A stretch of 64,000 bases of DNA. Source: Aculops lycopersici. Taxonomy: Eukaryota; Arthropoda; Arachnida; Trombidiformes; Eriophyidae. The stretch spans positions 337,686 through 401,685 of the forward strand of contig WNKI01000004.1 in assembly GCA_015350385.1 (NCBI GenBank), read 5' to 3'. Position 1 is the stretch's first letter; every line of letters begins with the position of its first letter. Positions 41,084 through 50,149 of this stretch are shown in pieces. The notes below the pieces were generated by a model. That model worked only from the letters and a program-made list of their open reading frames with translations, ran no database searches and was not told the DNA's origin. The translations under genes were made by a program, and so were the position numbers.

Positions 41084-42337
41084 ATGTCAAATCATTCGGA
41101 GGAGCCAATCTTGTGCCCAGCAAGCGAGAGCTTCTGGGAACCGGGCAACTATAAGAAGACGACAAAGAGAATCGAGGACGGATACAGATTGTGCAATGAT
41201 CTTATGCAATTAGTTCAAGAGCGTTGTGATATTGAAAAGAATTATGCCAAAAGCTTGAATAGTTGGTCAAAGAAATGGAACGACTCCATCTCGAAGGGAC
41301 CAGAGTACGGAACCACAGAAGCGGCTTGGAAGGGAGTATTGTCCGAGGCCGACCGCTTAAATGAGTTGCATTTAAGAATGCGAGACAAACTTATGGACGA
41401 GGTTGTGCAAGATATAAAGCAATGGCAAAAGGACAAGTTTCACAAATCAATGATGCAAATCAAGGAGAAGAAGGAAATTGACGATGAATTCAAGAGAGTT
41501 CAAAAACCCTGGGCGAAGTTACTAGATCGTGTCAACAAATCCAAACATGACTACCATTTAGCTTGTAAAAATGAACGCACTTTGGTGAATCAGGAACGGA
41601 ATGCCTCCAGCGACGACTCAGTGTCACCTGAGCAGCTCAAGAAAATCAAGGATCGGGTGGCTAAGTCGCGCGAGGAGGTGGCCAAGAATAAGGAACGATA
41701 CGAGTCGGCGCTCAAAGAGCTAGGCCAAAGTAATCCGAGATACGTGACGGAAATGACGCAAGTCTTTGAAAAGTGCCAAGAGATCGAAGAGCAACGACTA
41801 AATTTCTTTAAAGACATCCTATTTAACATTCACGATTGTTTAAATATCTCAAAAGACCCCGAGTTACCGGTTATCTACGAGGAGTTTCGTCACACACTGC
41901 AAAATGCAGACGCAATCAAAGATTTAAAATGGTGGTCGAATACCTATGGCATTGGAATGAGTATGAACTGGCCCTCTTTTGAGGCTTGGTCGGAGGAATT
42001 TCGAGAAATTATAAAGGATCCAAAAGCCAAGAGGATCAATCAAACAAGCGATGGGATTACACTCATAAACCAGCACCGATTTAACGAGGAACTGCCCGAA
42101 TGGAACGAGAGTTTCACAACTAACGATTCAATTGTTGACCATGGCGAAACGGGTGTCTCTGTCAGGGCGCTATACGACTACGAGGGTGCCGAGGCGGACG
42201 AGCTAAGCTTCAAGCAGGGCGACGTTTTCGAGAAACTCGAGGACGAGGACGAACAAGGTTGGTGTAAAGGTAGAAAAGACGATAGAGTCGGCCTCTATCC
42301 AGCCAATTACGTTGAGGTCTTGACGAGGAGAGAGTGA
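41084..42337 (+). CDS. PACSIN/Syndapin (F-BAR plus SH3)
   Basis: 417 residues in one exon. The F-BAR domain runs from about 10 to 290 with the typical opening 'SFWEPGNYKKTTKRIEDGYRL' in two parts (FWEPGNY and KRIEDGYRLCNDL), the 'RCDIEKNYAKSL' helix and the 'QEIEEQRLNFFKDILF' helix. A SH3 domain follows at about 360-415 ('VRALYDYEGAEADELSFKQGD', ending 'GLYPANYVEVL'). PACSINs bend membranes and recruit dynamin and N-WASP during endocytosis. The frame is open upstream to a GTG at 40976, but the first ATG is at 41084 and fits PACSIN length. An NPF linker motif is not seen. A poly(A) signal follows at 42479. Confidence 0.94.
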   Translation: MSNHSEEPILCPASESFWEPGNYKKTTKRIEDGYRLCNDLMQLVQERCDIEKNYAKSLNSWSKKWNDSISKGPEYGTTEAAWKGVLSEADRLNELHLRMRDKLMDEVVQDIKQWQKDKFHKSMMQIKEKKEIDDEFKRVQKPWAKLLDRVNKSKHDYHLACKNERTLVNQERNASSDDSVSPEQLKKIKDRVAKSREEVAKNKERYESALKELGQSNPRYVTEMTQVFEKCQEIEEQRLNFFKDILFNIHDCLNISKDPELPVIYEEFRHTLQNADAIKDLKWWSNTYGIGMSMNWPSFEAWSEEFREIIKDPKAKRINQTSDGITLINQHRFNEELPEWNESFTTNDSIVDHGETGVSVRALYDYEGAEADELSFKQGDVFEKLEDEDEQGWCKGRKDDRVGLYPANYVEVLTRRE

Positions 42338-42478
42338 GTGTGACAGAAAAAACCTGTTGTTCGTTGTCTACTCTCAGAGCATTCTCAATTGGCTGTCAAG
42401 CAAGCCCACCCTACCAACACATCACAGTAACAGACACCGCCGGTTAGATATTAAGAATCGTCAAGTTTTTTATGCAAA

Positions 42479-42484
42479 AATAAA
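42479..42484 (+). promoter_or_regulatory. Poly(A) signal of PACSIN
   Basis: AATAAA 141 bp after the stop codon. Confidence 0.65.
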
Positions 42485-42571
42485 CATAGTCTACTACAAC
42501 AAAATCAGAGATAATACCAATTCGATTATCTAACACATCACGCTGTTCTGACTACATGGTAGATAAGTTAA

Positions 42572-42577
42572 TTTATT
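42572..42577 (-). promoter_or_regulatory. Poly(A) signal of the FCHo-like gene
   Basis: AATAAA on the minus strand, 24 bp past the stop codon. Confidence 0.65.
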
Positions 42578-42601
42578 CATTGAGATTAGTTCTAACTTGG
42601 A

Positions 42602-44230
42602 CTAGATACAAGGTGGCTCGCACTTATAGACACCTGTTCTAACTTCTAGCTTCTGTTTCGTAAGCTCAAAGTTCATTTGCGATTGCTCGTCGATGATGAC
42701 AAGAGAACCGCTTAGTGTTTTGTTAGCGATTGAAAACTGTAGGTCGACATCCGCTGGAGTGGTTGGTCCATCTTCCAAGTTGAATCGAGCTAAACAGGAT
42801 GTGGTACCATTCAGTGTCGAGCTATTGATAAGATCACTCAGGCTGGCCAAGCTCCAGGTGAGCTGTGAGTTCAGAGGACTCCAGCTAGCTTCCGGTTTGC
42901 TCAAATAAGAAGTCACGCCTCCACTAACTTGCATACCTATTCTAAGATTCCTTATATCATCAGCAACCAGTTCATGTTCATTGAGTAGATTTACCAGAGC
43001 TTCTAAAGGCAAGTCAACACGAACCTTCGTTATTTTTAGATCACAGAACCAATGAGCAACAACAGGCAATGGATTCAATTTGAGGTTAGCATTAGTGTCA
43101 TTAGAAGCGTCATCTAGCTTCCTTTCGTGTTGAGATCCAATCATGTATTTGATTATATCTGGTAGGAGAATGTACCTGGAATTATTTGCTTTCTCTCTGG
43201 CATAAGCTTGCACAGCTAACATATTGATGGTGAGTTTGATGCTAGTTTCATGATTAGTTTGCAGTTGTTGTTTAGTCTTGGATCTGGTCACAAATTGGTG
43301 ATTGAGTATGACCTTGTGATATCCTGTTTTACTTGATAGATCAATATGTAAATTTTCCTCCAATTGATTAGAGTCGACTATCGTGAGAGGAACAGCCAGT
43401 TTCACACGCCCCAATATATTAACTGAACTATCAATTTCCGATCCATTGATGAGCTTTACATTGAGGCATTCTTGTATAGCAAAGGCAACGGGTATTCTGA
43501 TCTTGTTTGCACAATTATCATTGTTGTTGTTGTTATTGATGATGCAGTTTTGAAAAGCTAGCTGTAAAGTAGGACTATAAATTGCAGAGGAGCTAAAGGA
43601 ATGGGGTAAATCGAATTCATTTGTTTGTTTGATAGGTTGTGGCTTTAGGATTTCATTTGGTGGCGAGGCAAACAGATCACTCACCGGCTTCAATACCGAG
43701 TTTTGCGAGTTGAGCTCGGTCTTAGTTGATTCGATAGCATCTTGCTCTATACAATATTGATATCCGTTTGCGGCCGGATCTGGTTGCAAACTCATCCGAT
43801 GAGGGTTGATGCTTGAGCTAAAAATCCGACCGATACCGTATAATGATTTATCTGGGCCCCCCAATCCATTAGGTAGGAGAACAGATGTGGTGGACCTCAA
43901 ACCTAGTTGAGGCGAGTTTTCTTCGACATTTGACGATGGCGAGTCATTGTTATTTATATTCTTGTTCAACTGCAAGGTACTCTGATGATGTCTTCTAGAG
44001 TTTGGTTTTACCAAGTTAATATTCGCCAGAGACTTCCATGTTCCAACTGTGGCCCGTAGTTCATCGACCGAGGCGCTGATTTTATTTGGCGTTACCTGTG
44101 CAATTGGTTTTATTTTTATGCTGATCTTCTTAGAAGCAAAATCGTCATCACTATCCCAATCGGAGTCACTATCTCCATCGGACTGGACATTAGAATGTGA
44201 CGATGCAGTTGGAGGCGGTGGTGCAATCAT
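42602..44230 (-). CDS. FCHo/Syp1-type mu-homology-domain endocytic adaptor without F-BAR
   Basis: 542 residues from ATG 44230; an in-frame TAA lies just upstream. The acidic start 'DSDSDWDSDDDFASKKI' and 'SIKIKPI', then 'SVDELRATVG', match the linker of FCHo proteins. The C-terminal half (about 240-540) is a mu-homology domain with 'RIPVAFAIQECLNVKL', 'YHKVILNHQFV' and 'PVVAHWFCDLKITKVRVDLP'. FCHo1/2 nucleate clathrin pits through an N-terminal F-BAR, an AP-2-activating linker and this cargo- and Eps15-binding domain. No F-BAR is encoded upstream: the next 1.1 kb is non-coding, then a different gene follows. A possible splice acceptor (CCAG|TCCGATGG) just inside the frame means distant F-BAR exons cannot be ruled out. 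Confidence 0.8.
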   Translation of the reverse strand: MIAPPPPTASSHSNVQSDGDSDSDWDSDDDFASKKISIKIKPIAQVTPNKISASVDELRATVGTWKSLANINLVKPNSRRHHQSTLQLNKNINNNDSPSSNVEENSPQLGLRSTTSVLLPNGLGGPDKSLYGIGRIFSSSINPHRMSLQPDPAANGYQYCIEQDAIESTKTELNSQNSVLKPVSDLFASPPNEILKPQPIKQTNEFDLPHSFSSSAIYSPTLQLAFQNCIINNNNNNDNCANKIRIPVAFAIQECLNVKLINGSEIDSSVNILGRVKLAVPLTIVDSNQLEENLHIDLSSKTGYHKVILNHQFVTRSKTKQQLQTNHETSIKLTINMLAVQAYAREKANNSRYILLPDIIKYMIGSQHERKLDDASNDTNANLKLNPLPVVAHWFCDLKITKVRVDLPLEALVNLLNEHELVADDIRNLRIGMQVSGGVTSYLSKPEASWSPLNSQLTWSLASLSDLINSSTLNGTTSCLARFNLEDGPTTPADVDLQFSIANKTLSGSLVIIDEQSQMNFELTKQKLEVRTGVYKCEPPCI

Positions 44231-45389
44231 TGGCAATTAATAATTTCCGCTTATCGGATTATCTTTGAGTTATATACTTTCTCTTGCTTAGGTTCATCTA
44301 TCACCATAAATACTCTGATATAAGTCTTATCTGAGAGCAATGTGCTCAGGGGATCATATTGTTCATGATGCTTGTGATACGAATTACACAGCACCAACAA
44401 TTTAATATTATCGTTATCAACGAGTTGGATTGATTTGACGTTATAATAAGTGCTAATGATTGAAATATTTGATCGTCATAATAACAATAACAACATCAAT
44501 CTCATCGACGGTAACTGACGACGACTACGTCTACGACCACGACAACAACGCCATCAATCGAACTGGAAAATACAAGACCAACAGGCTGTCGTTGTCGACG
44601 TCGCCATGTCTGCGTTGATGGCGGCTAGTTTGGCAGCGCAAACAATAGGAAAACTACACATACAAAGCACAGGGTAGAGGTTTGCCCCTGACAAACTTTG
44701 TGTGTGAGTTAGGCTTCTGTGTTGCCCGTTGGAAACTGCAGTAATTTTCTGATGCATTGGCTACTGGCCAACGCTATCGCCGGTGCCGGTTCCAAAGCGA
44801 CATTCCAGTTTCAAATCCACTAGTGGTATGCTTTATGTGTAACAAATGAAATGAGAGGAAATCCACCCCCTCGGTTGCTAATGGAGGCAATTTATCCCAA
44901 GGGAGCCGTTAGTTAGTTGGTTTCTATTTTCTACCGTCATGCAAGCAACTCAACAGCATATTCCGTGACAAGTTGGACTCGCGGCTTCGCTCGCGACCTG
45001 GATCGGATTGCGGCCCCCTTGGCAGAACCAGCGGCCGACGCACAGAAAGCGGCCGTCGCTGATCGGTCGGCGCGCTGCGCGCGAGAAGCGCACCTCCTCG
45101 TTGCAGCACCGTCGGCGGTCTTCACGCAAAGCGCTGACGCGCGCCGCGCATTTAGGGGGAGTGATGAGAGGTGATGAGAGATGATGATGATGAGATGAAT
45201 GACACATTAGCTCGTTGCGACTGTTGACAGATATCAAGTTTCTGCAAAGCCAAAAGTTACTGGATAACCCTCGGTGCCACTGCCACCTCTGTTACTCCTT
45301 TTGCTCTAGTTTCAAATATCAATCAAGCTTATTCTGGATGTGTGGGGAGATATTCGAGTTTCCGTTACTGAGTTGAGACCGGAAGTTCG
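44231..45389. other. Intergenic region with a GC-rich block
   Basis: Upstream of the FCHo-like gene. Around 44975-45150 the DNA is strongly GC- and CpG-rich compared with its surroundings, giving several overlapping chance open frames on both strands. No gene is supported; a promoter-type CpG-rich element or a foreign insert are both possible. Confidence 0.5.
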
Positions 45390-46478
45390 TTATGCACCAT
45401 CAAGTTTACCTTGTTTTGCGCGACGTAAAGTAAATGATCGCTCAACGGTTCGATTATTTAGAGGCTGCAACTTCCGCCTTTGCGATGTCCAATTAATTTG
45501 ACGCCCATCAATTAAACTCTCACCTATGAACTTGTGCAAGGCTAAGCGTTTCAGTTGCTTGTGGCCCAGTTTAAGTCGCTCCTTGAACAAAATCCACTGT
45601 ACGGATTCGTGGCAAGGTGGATGAATCATTGAACCATGATACCGATAGAAGCTCGATGTATCGGTGGGCAACAAACTGCGCCAAGTCGTATCCTCCTCGA
45701 TTACCACCTGTTGGCCGGGACTTGTGATGTTGCCCAATCCATCAAGTAGCTTGTCAAAGATGTAACTCTCATGAGTTGATGGCGTTACCATGACAGCCAA
45801 AATAAGAAGTCCGTTTGGTTTTGTTAGCGCCTCTTCAATGTTTGTATAGGCAGTGTTCAGGTGTACAAAGTGAATCTCGGCGGGATAATCTTGATTGTCA
45901 ATCCGATGCACCGACGACCTCTTGCCATGATCGTCAGTCTCGGTCGCTGTGACATTTTGACTGCTGCTGTTGTTGCTATTTTTGCTACCATTTGGTGGTT
46001 GGACTTGCAAGCCAAGAAAAGATTGATGTTGATGATGATTCCAAAAGTCGGACCAGTGAAATTCTACATAGTTCAAGGTAAAGTGGCTGTCTGCGTAGGG
46101 ATTGAATGATCTAGCTAGCGAGTTACTAACCAGAGAGTTTGGTCTTGGCCAAACAAAACTAAAAGGAACCAACCTAAAGGTTGCAAACTCGTTCATTAGA
46201 AAACCGGAAACTGGCTTGTCGTAGGCGGTAAGCCCGAGGCGCAGGTTGATGTTCTCTCTGACTTTTGCGGTTTCGATATTGATTGGTGATTGATGGCTTC
46301 CATTGCATTTGGGAAATAACTGATGCAATCTGTATTCATTATCCAAAGTCCAATTCGAGTCCAATGTCTTCAACTCGATGGAATTAAAACTCTTTGTTAC
46401 ATCATTGAAGTTGCTAACTAAATTGTGAATTGACACTGCTGACATGGCAGTCAGGTACATGAATAGATTTGATTGCAT
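45390..46478 (-). CDS. Secreted carbonic-anhydrase-related protein, probably inactive
   Basis: 362 residues of alpha-carbonic-anhydrase fold: 'CNGSHQSPINIET' (58-70), 'YVEFHW' (137-142), 'EIHFVHLNTAY' (201-211) and 'YRYHGSMIHPPCHESVQW' (278-295). Cys58 and Cys289 sit where secreted isoforms form a disulfide, and there is a hydrophobic N-terminus. Of the three zinc histidines, the one equivalent to His94 is Glu139, while those equivalent to His96 (His141) and His119 (His203) remain. The catalytic Thr199 equivalent is Ile285. CO2 hydration is therefore unlikely. A Ser/Asn-rich insert (about 160-195) and several N-glycosylation sites add to the difference. It lies 121 bp downstream of the HflX-type gene stop. 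Confidence 0.85.
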   Translation of the reverse strand: MQSNLFMYLTAMSAVSIHNLVSNFNDVTKSFNSIELKTLDSNWTLDNEYRLHQLFPKCNGSHQSPINIETAKVRENINLRLGLTAYDKPVSGFLMNEFATFRLVPFSFVWPRPNSLVSNSLARSFNPYADSHFTLNYVEFHWSDFWNHHQHQSFLGLQVQPPNGSKNSNNSSSQNVTATETDDHGKRSSVHRIDNQDYPAEIHFVHLNTAYTNIEEALTKPNGLLILAVMVTPSTHESYIFDKLLDGLGNITSPGQQVVIEEDTTWRSLLPTDTSSFYRYHGSMIHPPCHESVQWILFKERLKLGHKQLKRLALHKFIGESLIDGRQINWTSQRRKLQPLNNRTVERSFTLRRAKQGKLDGA

Positions 46479-46599
46479 CTTCTAGCTCTAAATGTTACTA
46501 CTTCGTTGAGATCATAGTACTTGAATCAAAAAGATTACGTAACAGAAAAAACAAGTGACAAGTCAGAGTTGAAATTTGCAATGTTGAGTTGCTATATAT

Positions 46600-48261
46600 T
46601 CAGGATGTTGTTGATTCCAACTCGGGATCATATAAACCTCCGCCTTCGTTATCATCTGTGGCGCCATTAATATTAGCAGTCAAGCTGTTGCCATTGCTCA
46701 ACAAAATTCCGGAGTTTCCAAACTGCTTCTTCCAGCGACCTGTTGCCGCTGGACTCATAACTACACGACACACTAGATAGTTGCCATCCTCTGCGTCTGG
46801 GTTGACCTTGAGCAAAGTAGAGTTCTTGCGCAACCAACTATACTCGCGACCACCATTCTCGACTCTGAACTCCATAACATCATGTTTCAAGTTTGTCATC
46901 AGCTGATGGTCCATCATACTCACCAATTCATCTAGATTCTTCAAGTTTGTGATAGAAATCCTGAGATCACATTTGGGTAAATCCTCGGGCAGGTTCTCTT
47001 CATGGCACTTGTCGATTTTGTTGCCAACAGTTATCTTGGACTCCAACAACCTCTTTGGTATTTTGAGTGCTTCGAGCGCCTTTATCACAGTTGAATGTTG
47101 AATTTTATGGTCTGGATGAGTAATGTCTAATATGTGTACTATTAGATCAGACTCTTGCACTTCTTTGAGAGTAGCGCTGAATGCTTCTACGAGTAGTAGT
47201 GGTATCCTTGATATAAATCCAACGGTATCCATGTATATCACATTTCGACTTGATGGAAGCTGGCCTCGATAAGGAGTGACATCCAAGGTGGCAAATAACT
47301 TATCCTCTGGGATAAGCCTCTCATCACTAGTTAGATATTTGATTAGTGAAGTTTTGCCACTGTTTGTGTAACCGACAACAGAGATAACGGGTATACCTGA
47401 CTTCTGTCTCACAGCCTTCGCCATTTGGCGATGTCTACGAAGTTCATCTAATAGGTAACGAAGTTTCTTCTCTCTCCTCTTAAGGGCATCCATTCGTTTA
47501 TAAAATGCGGACTCATTAGAACCACCTACGAGAAGCTTCAAGGACTCGGCTGAGGAGGAATACTCACTACTATTATGGATCTCCCTCAGGTGTGATCTAA
47601 TATATGGCAATTCAGCTAGAGCTAATTGGATCTTTGCCTCTTTTGTCCTTGCGTGTTGTCTGAAAATATTCAATACCGTGGTGAATCTATCGTAACAAGG
47701 CAACTGGAACTCCTTCTCTAACGAAGCCAACTGTATTCCACTCAATAGCTCAACGCCAAAAAAGAGGGCACTCACATCTGGTCGGCTTATGACATTCTCT
47801 CTTAGGGTCTCGAAGGCCTTAGGGTGGAAAAGATTCTTTCGATTGATTTGGGTAGAATATACGATTTTCTTATCAACAACTTGCCAATTGCGTATGGTAT
47901 TACATAGTGAAACAGACTCTTCAAGTTGGAGTTCGGGATTGGTGAATCCATCGAAGTTATTAAATGTGACCCAAGGTTGGATAACCATCAACCTGTGACC
48001 AGTAGCCGGCTTGGTCGTTGATCTTGGTCCTAAATCTAAATTTGGGTAGTGAGCATCTAGATTTTGGAGAGCAACATCGCTCATGATTTCGTCTATTTCG
48101 TCCAGATGGACACCTGGAAGGTGAATATCATCTCGCAACAACTTGTCGTCGTCATCTCTGCCATTACTAATACTTCTGATTGACTGAAGATTGGCGATTC
48201 TATTCTTGTGAGTTGTAAAGCACTTTTGCGGCAGCGATCTCGATAGAAGAGTTGTGATCAT
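46600..48261 (-). CDS. Mitochondrial HflX-family GTPase (GTPBP6-like)
   Basis: 553 residues from ATG 48261 (the open frame begins at a GTG 27 bp earlier). The N-terminus is Ser/Arg/Lys-rich without acids ('MITTLLSRSLPQKCF'), a likely mitochondrial presequence. The HflX-specific N-domain ends in 'LNIFRQHARTKEAKIQLALA' and leads to a coiled-coil linker, then the G domain: G1 GYTNSGKTS (297-305), G2 around Thr328, G3 DTVGF (345-349) and G4 NKID (414-417). GTPBP6 recycles and helps assemble mitochondrial ribosomes. The gene lies 85 bp after the Rpp38-like stop and 121 bp before the carbonic-anhydrase-related start, all on the same strand. Confidence 0.9.
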   Translation of the reverse strand: MITTLLSRSLPQKCFTTHKNRIANLQSIRSISNGRDDDDKLLRDDIHLPGVHLDEIDEIMSDVALQNLDAHYPNLDLGPRSTTKPATGHRLMVIQPWVTFNNFDGFTNPELQLEESVSLCNTIRNWQVVDKKIVYSTQINRKNLFHPKAFETLRENVISRPDVSALFFGVELLSGIQLASLEKEFQLPCYDRFTTVLNIFRQHARTKEAKIQLALAELPYIRSHLREIHNSSEYSSSAESLKLLVGGSNESAFYKRMDALKRREKKLRYLLDELRRHRQMAKAVRQKSGIPVISVVGYTNSGKTSLIKYLTSDERLIPEDKLFATLDVTPYRGQLPSSRNVIYMDTVGFISRIPLLLVEAFSATLKEVQESDLIVHILDITHPDHKIQHSTVIKALEALKIPKRLLESKITVGNKIDKCHEENLPEDLPKCDLRISITNLKNLDELVSMMDHQLMTNLKHDVMEFRVENGGREYSWLRKNSTLLKVNPDAEDGNYLVCRVVMSPAATGRWKKQFGNSGILLSNGNSLTANINGATDDNEGGGLYDPELESTTS

Positions 48262-48305
48262 TTTGATTAGATTTAATTTTCGAGTCACGTTGCCGGTGGT
48301 CTTAG

Positions 48306-49091
48306 ATTGAATGATTATAGTAACGAATAATAAACACGTGCGCAGACTAAGTTTTCACTTTCTCGGCTTCAGGCTTGATTTCGGATATAACTAGTGATCT
48401 CTTCAGCTTTTTAACTCGCGATTTGCCCGATGAGGGAACTTTCTCTGATACAGGTAATTTATATTCTATTTCTGGTCTTTTCGGTTCGGATGACGATTGC
48501 AATAAACTAGATATCCTCTCAGATATATCACTGAACTCAAGGTCCCTTTCTTGTTGTTGTTGACATTCAATAAAACTCACGACTAGAAGGCTTTTTAGAT
48601 TGAGATCCTTGGCGATGCGCTGCAAACCATGCGCCTTGATGATTGGAATACCCAGCTGATTTGAGAATTCAAGCAAGTATTTCGTGAGATGTAGCGCTGC
48701 AAGATCGTCGTAAATGACTGCCTTTGTTCTCTTGTGTTTGAGATATCTTAGAGTTGCCGATAGACCGATGACCAACTTTAAAGTGATATCTTGACCAAAC
48801 CAATTTGTTGCAATATGCGAGTGTTTGCTCTTGAGAAATTCAATAATCACTTGATTATCCTGATCTGTTGCTTCTTTACATGGTTTCGTCAATGGGCCTC
48901 GATAGAATAATCGACACTTGTCCTGTTTAGCTTTATTAGCTTTGGCCATAATATTTAGTTAGCTAAATAAAAAGTGTAAACAAAACAGCTTACAAGAGTC
49001 TCAATCTCACTCGCTTGTTCACTTTCCGAACCACGTGAGCCTGCTTGCAGATCGGACGCGCGTTGAATTTTTTCACCAAGTGAAAGGCAGG
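48306..49091 (-). repeat. Segmental duplication, copy 1 (Rpp38-like gene with flanks)
   Basis: About 786 bp that recur at 62143-62928 at a constant offset of 13,837 bp with no indel and roughly eight substitutions. It covers the whole gene, about 40 bp 3' and 142 bp 5'. Homology stops abruptly on both sides. Confidence 0.9.
48347..48949 (-). CDS. Rpp38-like (L7Ae-fold) RNase P/MRP protein, copy 1
   Basis: 200 residues. The middle (about 58-140) has the L7Ae/Rpp38 pattern: 'LVIGLSATLRYLKHKRTKAV' starting the fold, an acidic 'YDDLAALHLTKYLLEFSNQL', then 'GIPIIKAHGLQRIAKDLNLK' and a hydrophobic 'SLLVVSFI'. Lys-rich N- and C-termini fit an RNA-binding protein. Rpp38 binds the kink-turn of RNase P and MRP RNA. 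A second copy with two amino-acid changes is at 62184-62786. Distinguishing Rpp38 from other L7Ae-family members (Nhp2, Snu13) needs a search, but the long tails fit Rpp38 best. Confidence 0.75.
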   Translation of the reverse strand: MAKANKAKQDKCRLFYRGPLTKPCKEATDQDNQVIIEFLKSKHSHIATNWFGQDITLKLVIGLSATLRYLKHKRTKAVIYDDLAALHLTKYLLEFSNQLGIPIIKAHGLQRIAKDLNLKSLLVVSFIECQQQQERDLEFSDISERISSLLQSSSEPKRPEIEYKLPVSEKVPSSGKSRVKKLKRSLVISEIKPEAEKVKT

Positions 49092-49329
49092 GTATTCTAT
49101 GTTACTGGGACGGGAAAAGGGGGCGTGGTCAAAATTTCGGGACATTCCCGACATCCCGAATCCCCGACCCTGCCCGCAATTCAATATTACGTAATTTTTC
49201 GCCCCTTTGTCGCACTGCTCTCCCTAATCTAGGGCACACTCAGGGGGAGAGAGGGTGGGGGAGGGGTACGTGTTCGATTCAACTTTGGTTTGGTTTGGTT
49301 GCGAGCGTTGGATGCATACAGTACTGCTG
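49092..49329. other. Edge of the mobile-element island
   Basis: Unique sequence after the duplication breakpoint, with G-rich and C-rich tracts (49226-49266) and a repeated TTTGG/TTGGTT stretch. No gene is supported. Confidence 0.5.
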
Positions 49330-49400
49330 TGTTAGATAAATGGGGAAATAAGGTGACGCGGAGGTGGATAATCTTTTTCGTGTTGCTTCTACACAGTCAA
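49330..49400 (+). mobile_element. LTR-like end, copy A
   Basis: Begins TGTTAGATAAATGGGGAAAT; the next 55 bp match 53571-53630 at roughly 85%. The TG start followed by conserved sequence suggests an LTR terminus of a copia-type element. The other end was not located. Confidence 0.45.
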
Positions 49401-50149
49401 GAATACAACTAACTTTATTTTCGGTTAGTTACATGGTTTTTATACTGATTCAGTTTACATTGATTTGTGTTGCGCGACGCTGCGCCCGCACGCCCAATTT
49501 TGGGTCGAAGACGATTCTTCGATTTTGTACTGTTTTGAGTTGCCAGACTGCCTAAATTTCTGGTCTTTGTGAGGCCGAGAGTCCTCTGGTCATCCTTTAG
49601 TCCAGATGGCCGAGGTTATTGCCTCATGTTGCGCCTGCCGATGCTGTAACAAGAGGCTTCCTTCGTTCCAAATGATCCTGGTGGCAACTGTCGACGGCAA
49701 TGGCATTGGCGTCCGGCGAATGACGGACACCTAACCGAACCGTTAACGGCAGCGGCGTTGGCGCCATTCGACAGCGGCGGTTGTAAACTGCTTCCTCGCG
49801 CTACTTTTTTCATGACCAGCTGCGTTTGAACGATAGCGGGTAAAAACTACGCGAATAAAAAAAGACGACAAGAGGACTCCGTAAGAATGAAATCTAAAAC
49901 TGCTCCAGTTTTTCGGGCAGTTTGCACGAAGATTTACGTTGAATAATCGAGGATGGACTTGGGTTCTGGTGTTTGGATCACACTACCATTGGCAGCGCTA
50001 GCGAATGACACCGAAGAATCCAGTGCTGTCCAACCCTCTATATAAACCAACGTAGCCGAAATTAAAAATCAATCGCCTTCTCATCTGTAGAGACGACACA
50101 TAAAGTTCCCCGCCTCAGTCTGCTTCCCTTATACTAACAGCAACAGTTT
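49401..50149. other. Island DNA, nothing specific recognised
   Basis: Possibly internal or LTR sequence of the element starting at 49330. Open frames are short and unsupported. Confidence 0.4.

Larger units (their letters stand above)
42338..42601. other. Tail-to-tail spacer PACSIN / FCHo
   Basis: 264 bp holding one poly(A) signal on each strand and nothing else. Confidence 0.7.

Noticed and set aside
44917..45237. Overlapping open frames on both strands near 45.0 kb
   Set aside because: They result from high GC content, which lowers stop-codon frequency; none has a plausible start and domain.
46600..48261. Bacterial origin (horizontal transfer) of the HflX-type GTPase
   Set aside because: Animals have a nuclear HflX homologue (GTPBP6), and this one has a mitochondrial presequence and host-like composition.
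49260..49280. 'GTTCGATTC' as a tRNA T-loop (B box)
   Set aside because: No A box at the right distance and no acceptor stem; similar words elsewhere failed the same test. No tRNA, rRNA or CRISPR array was found.
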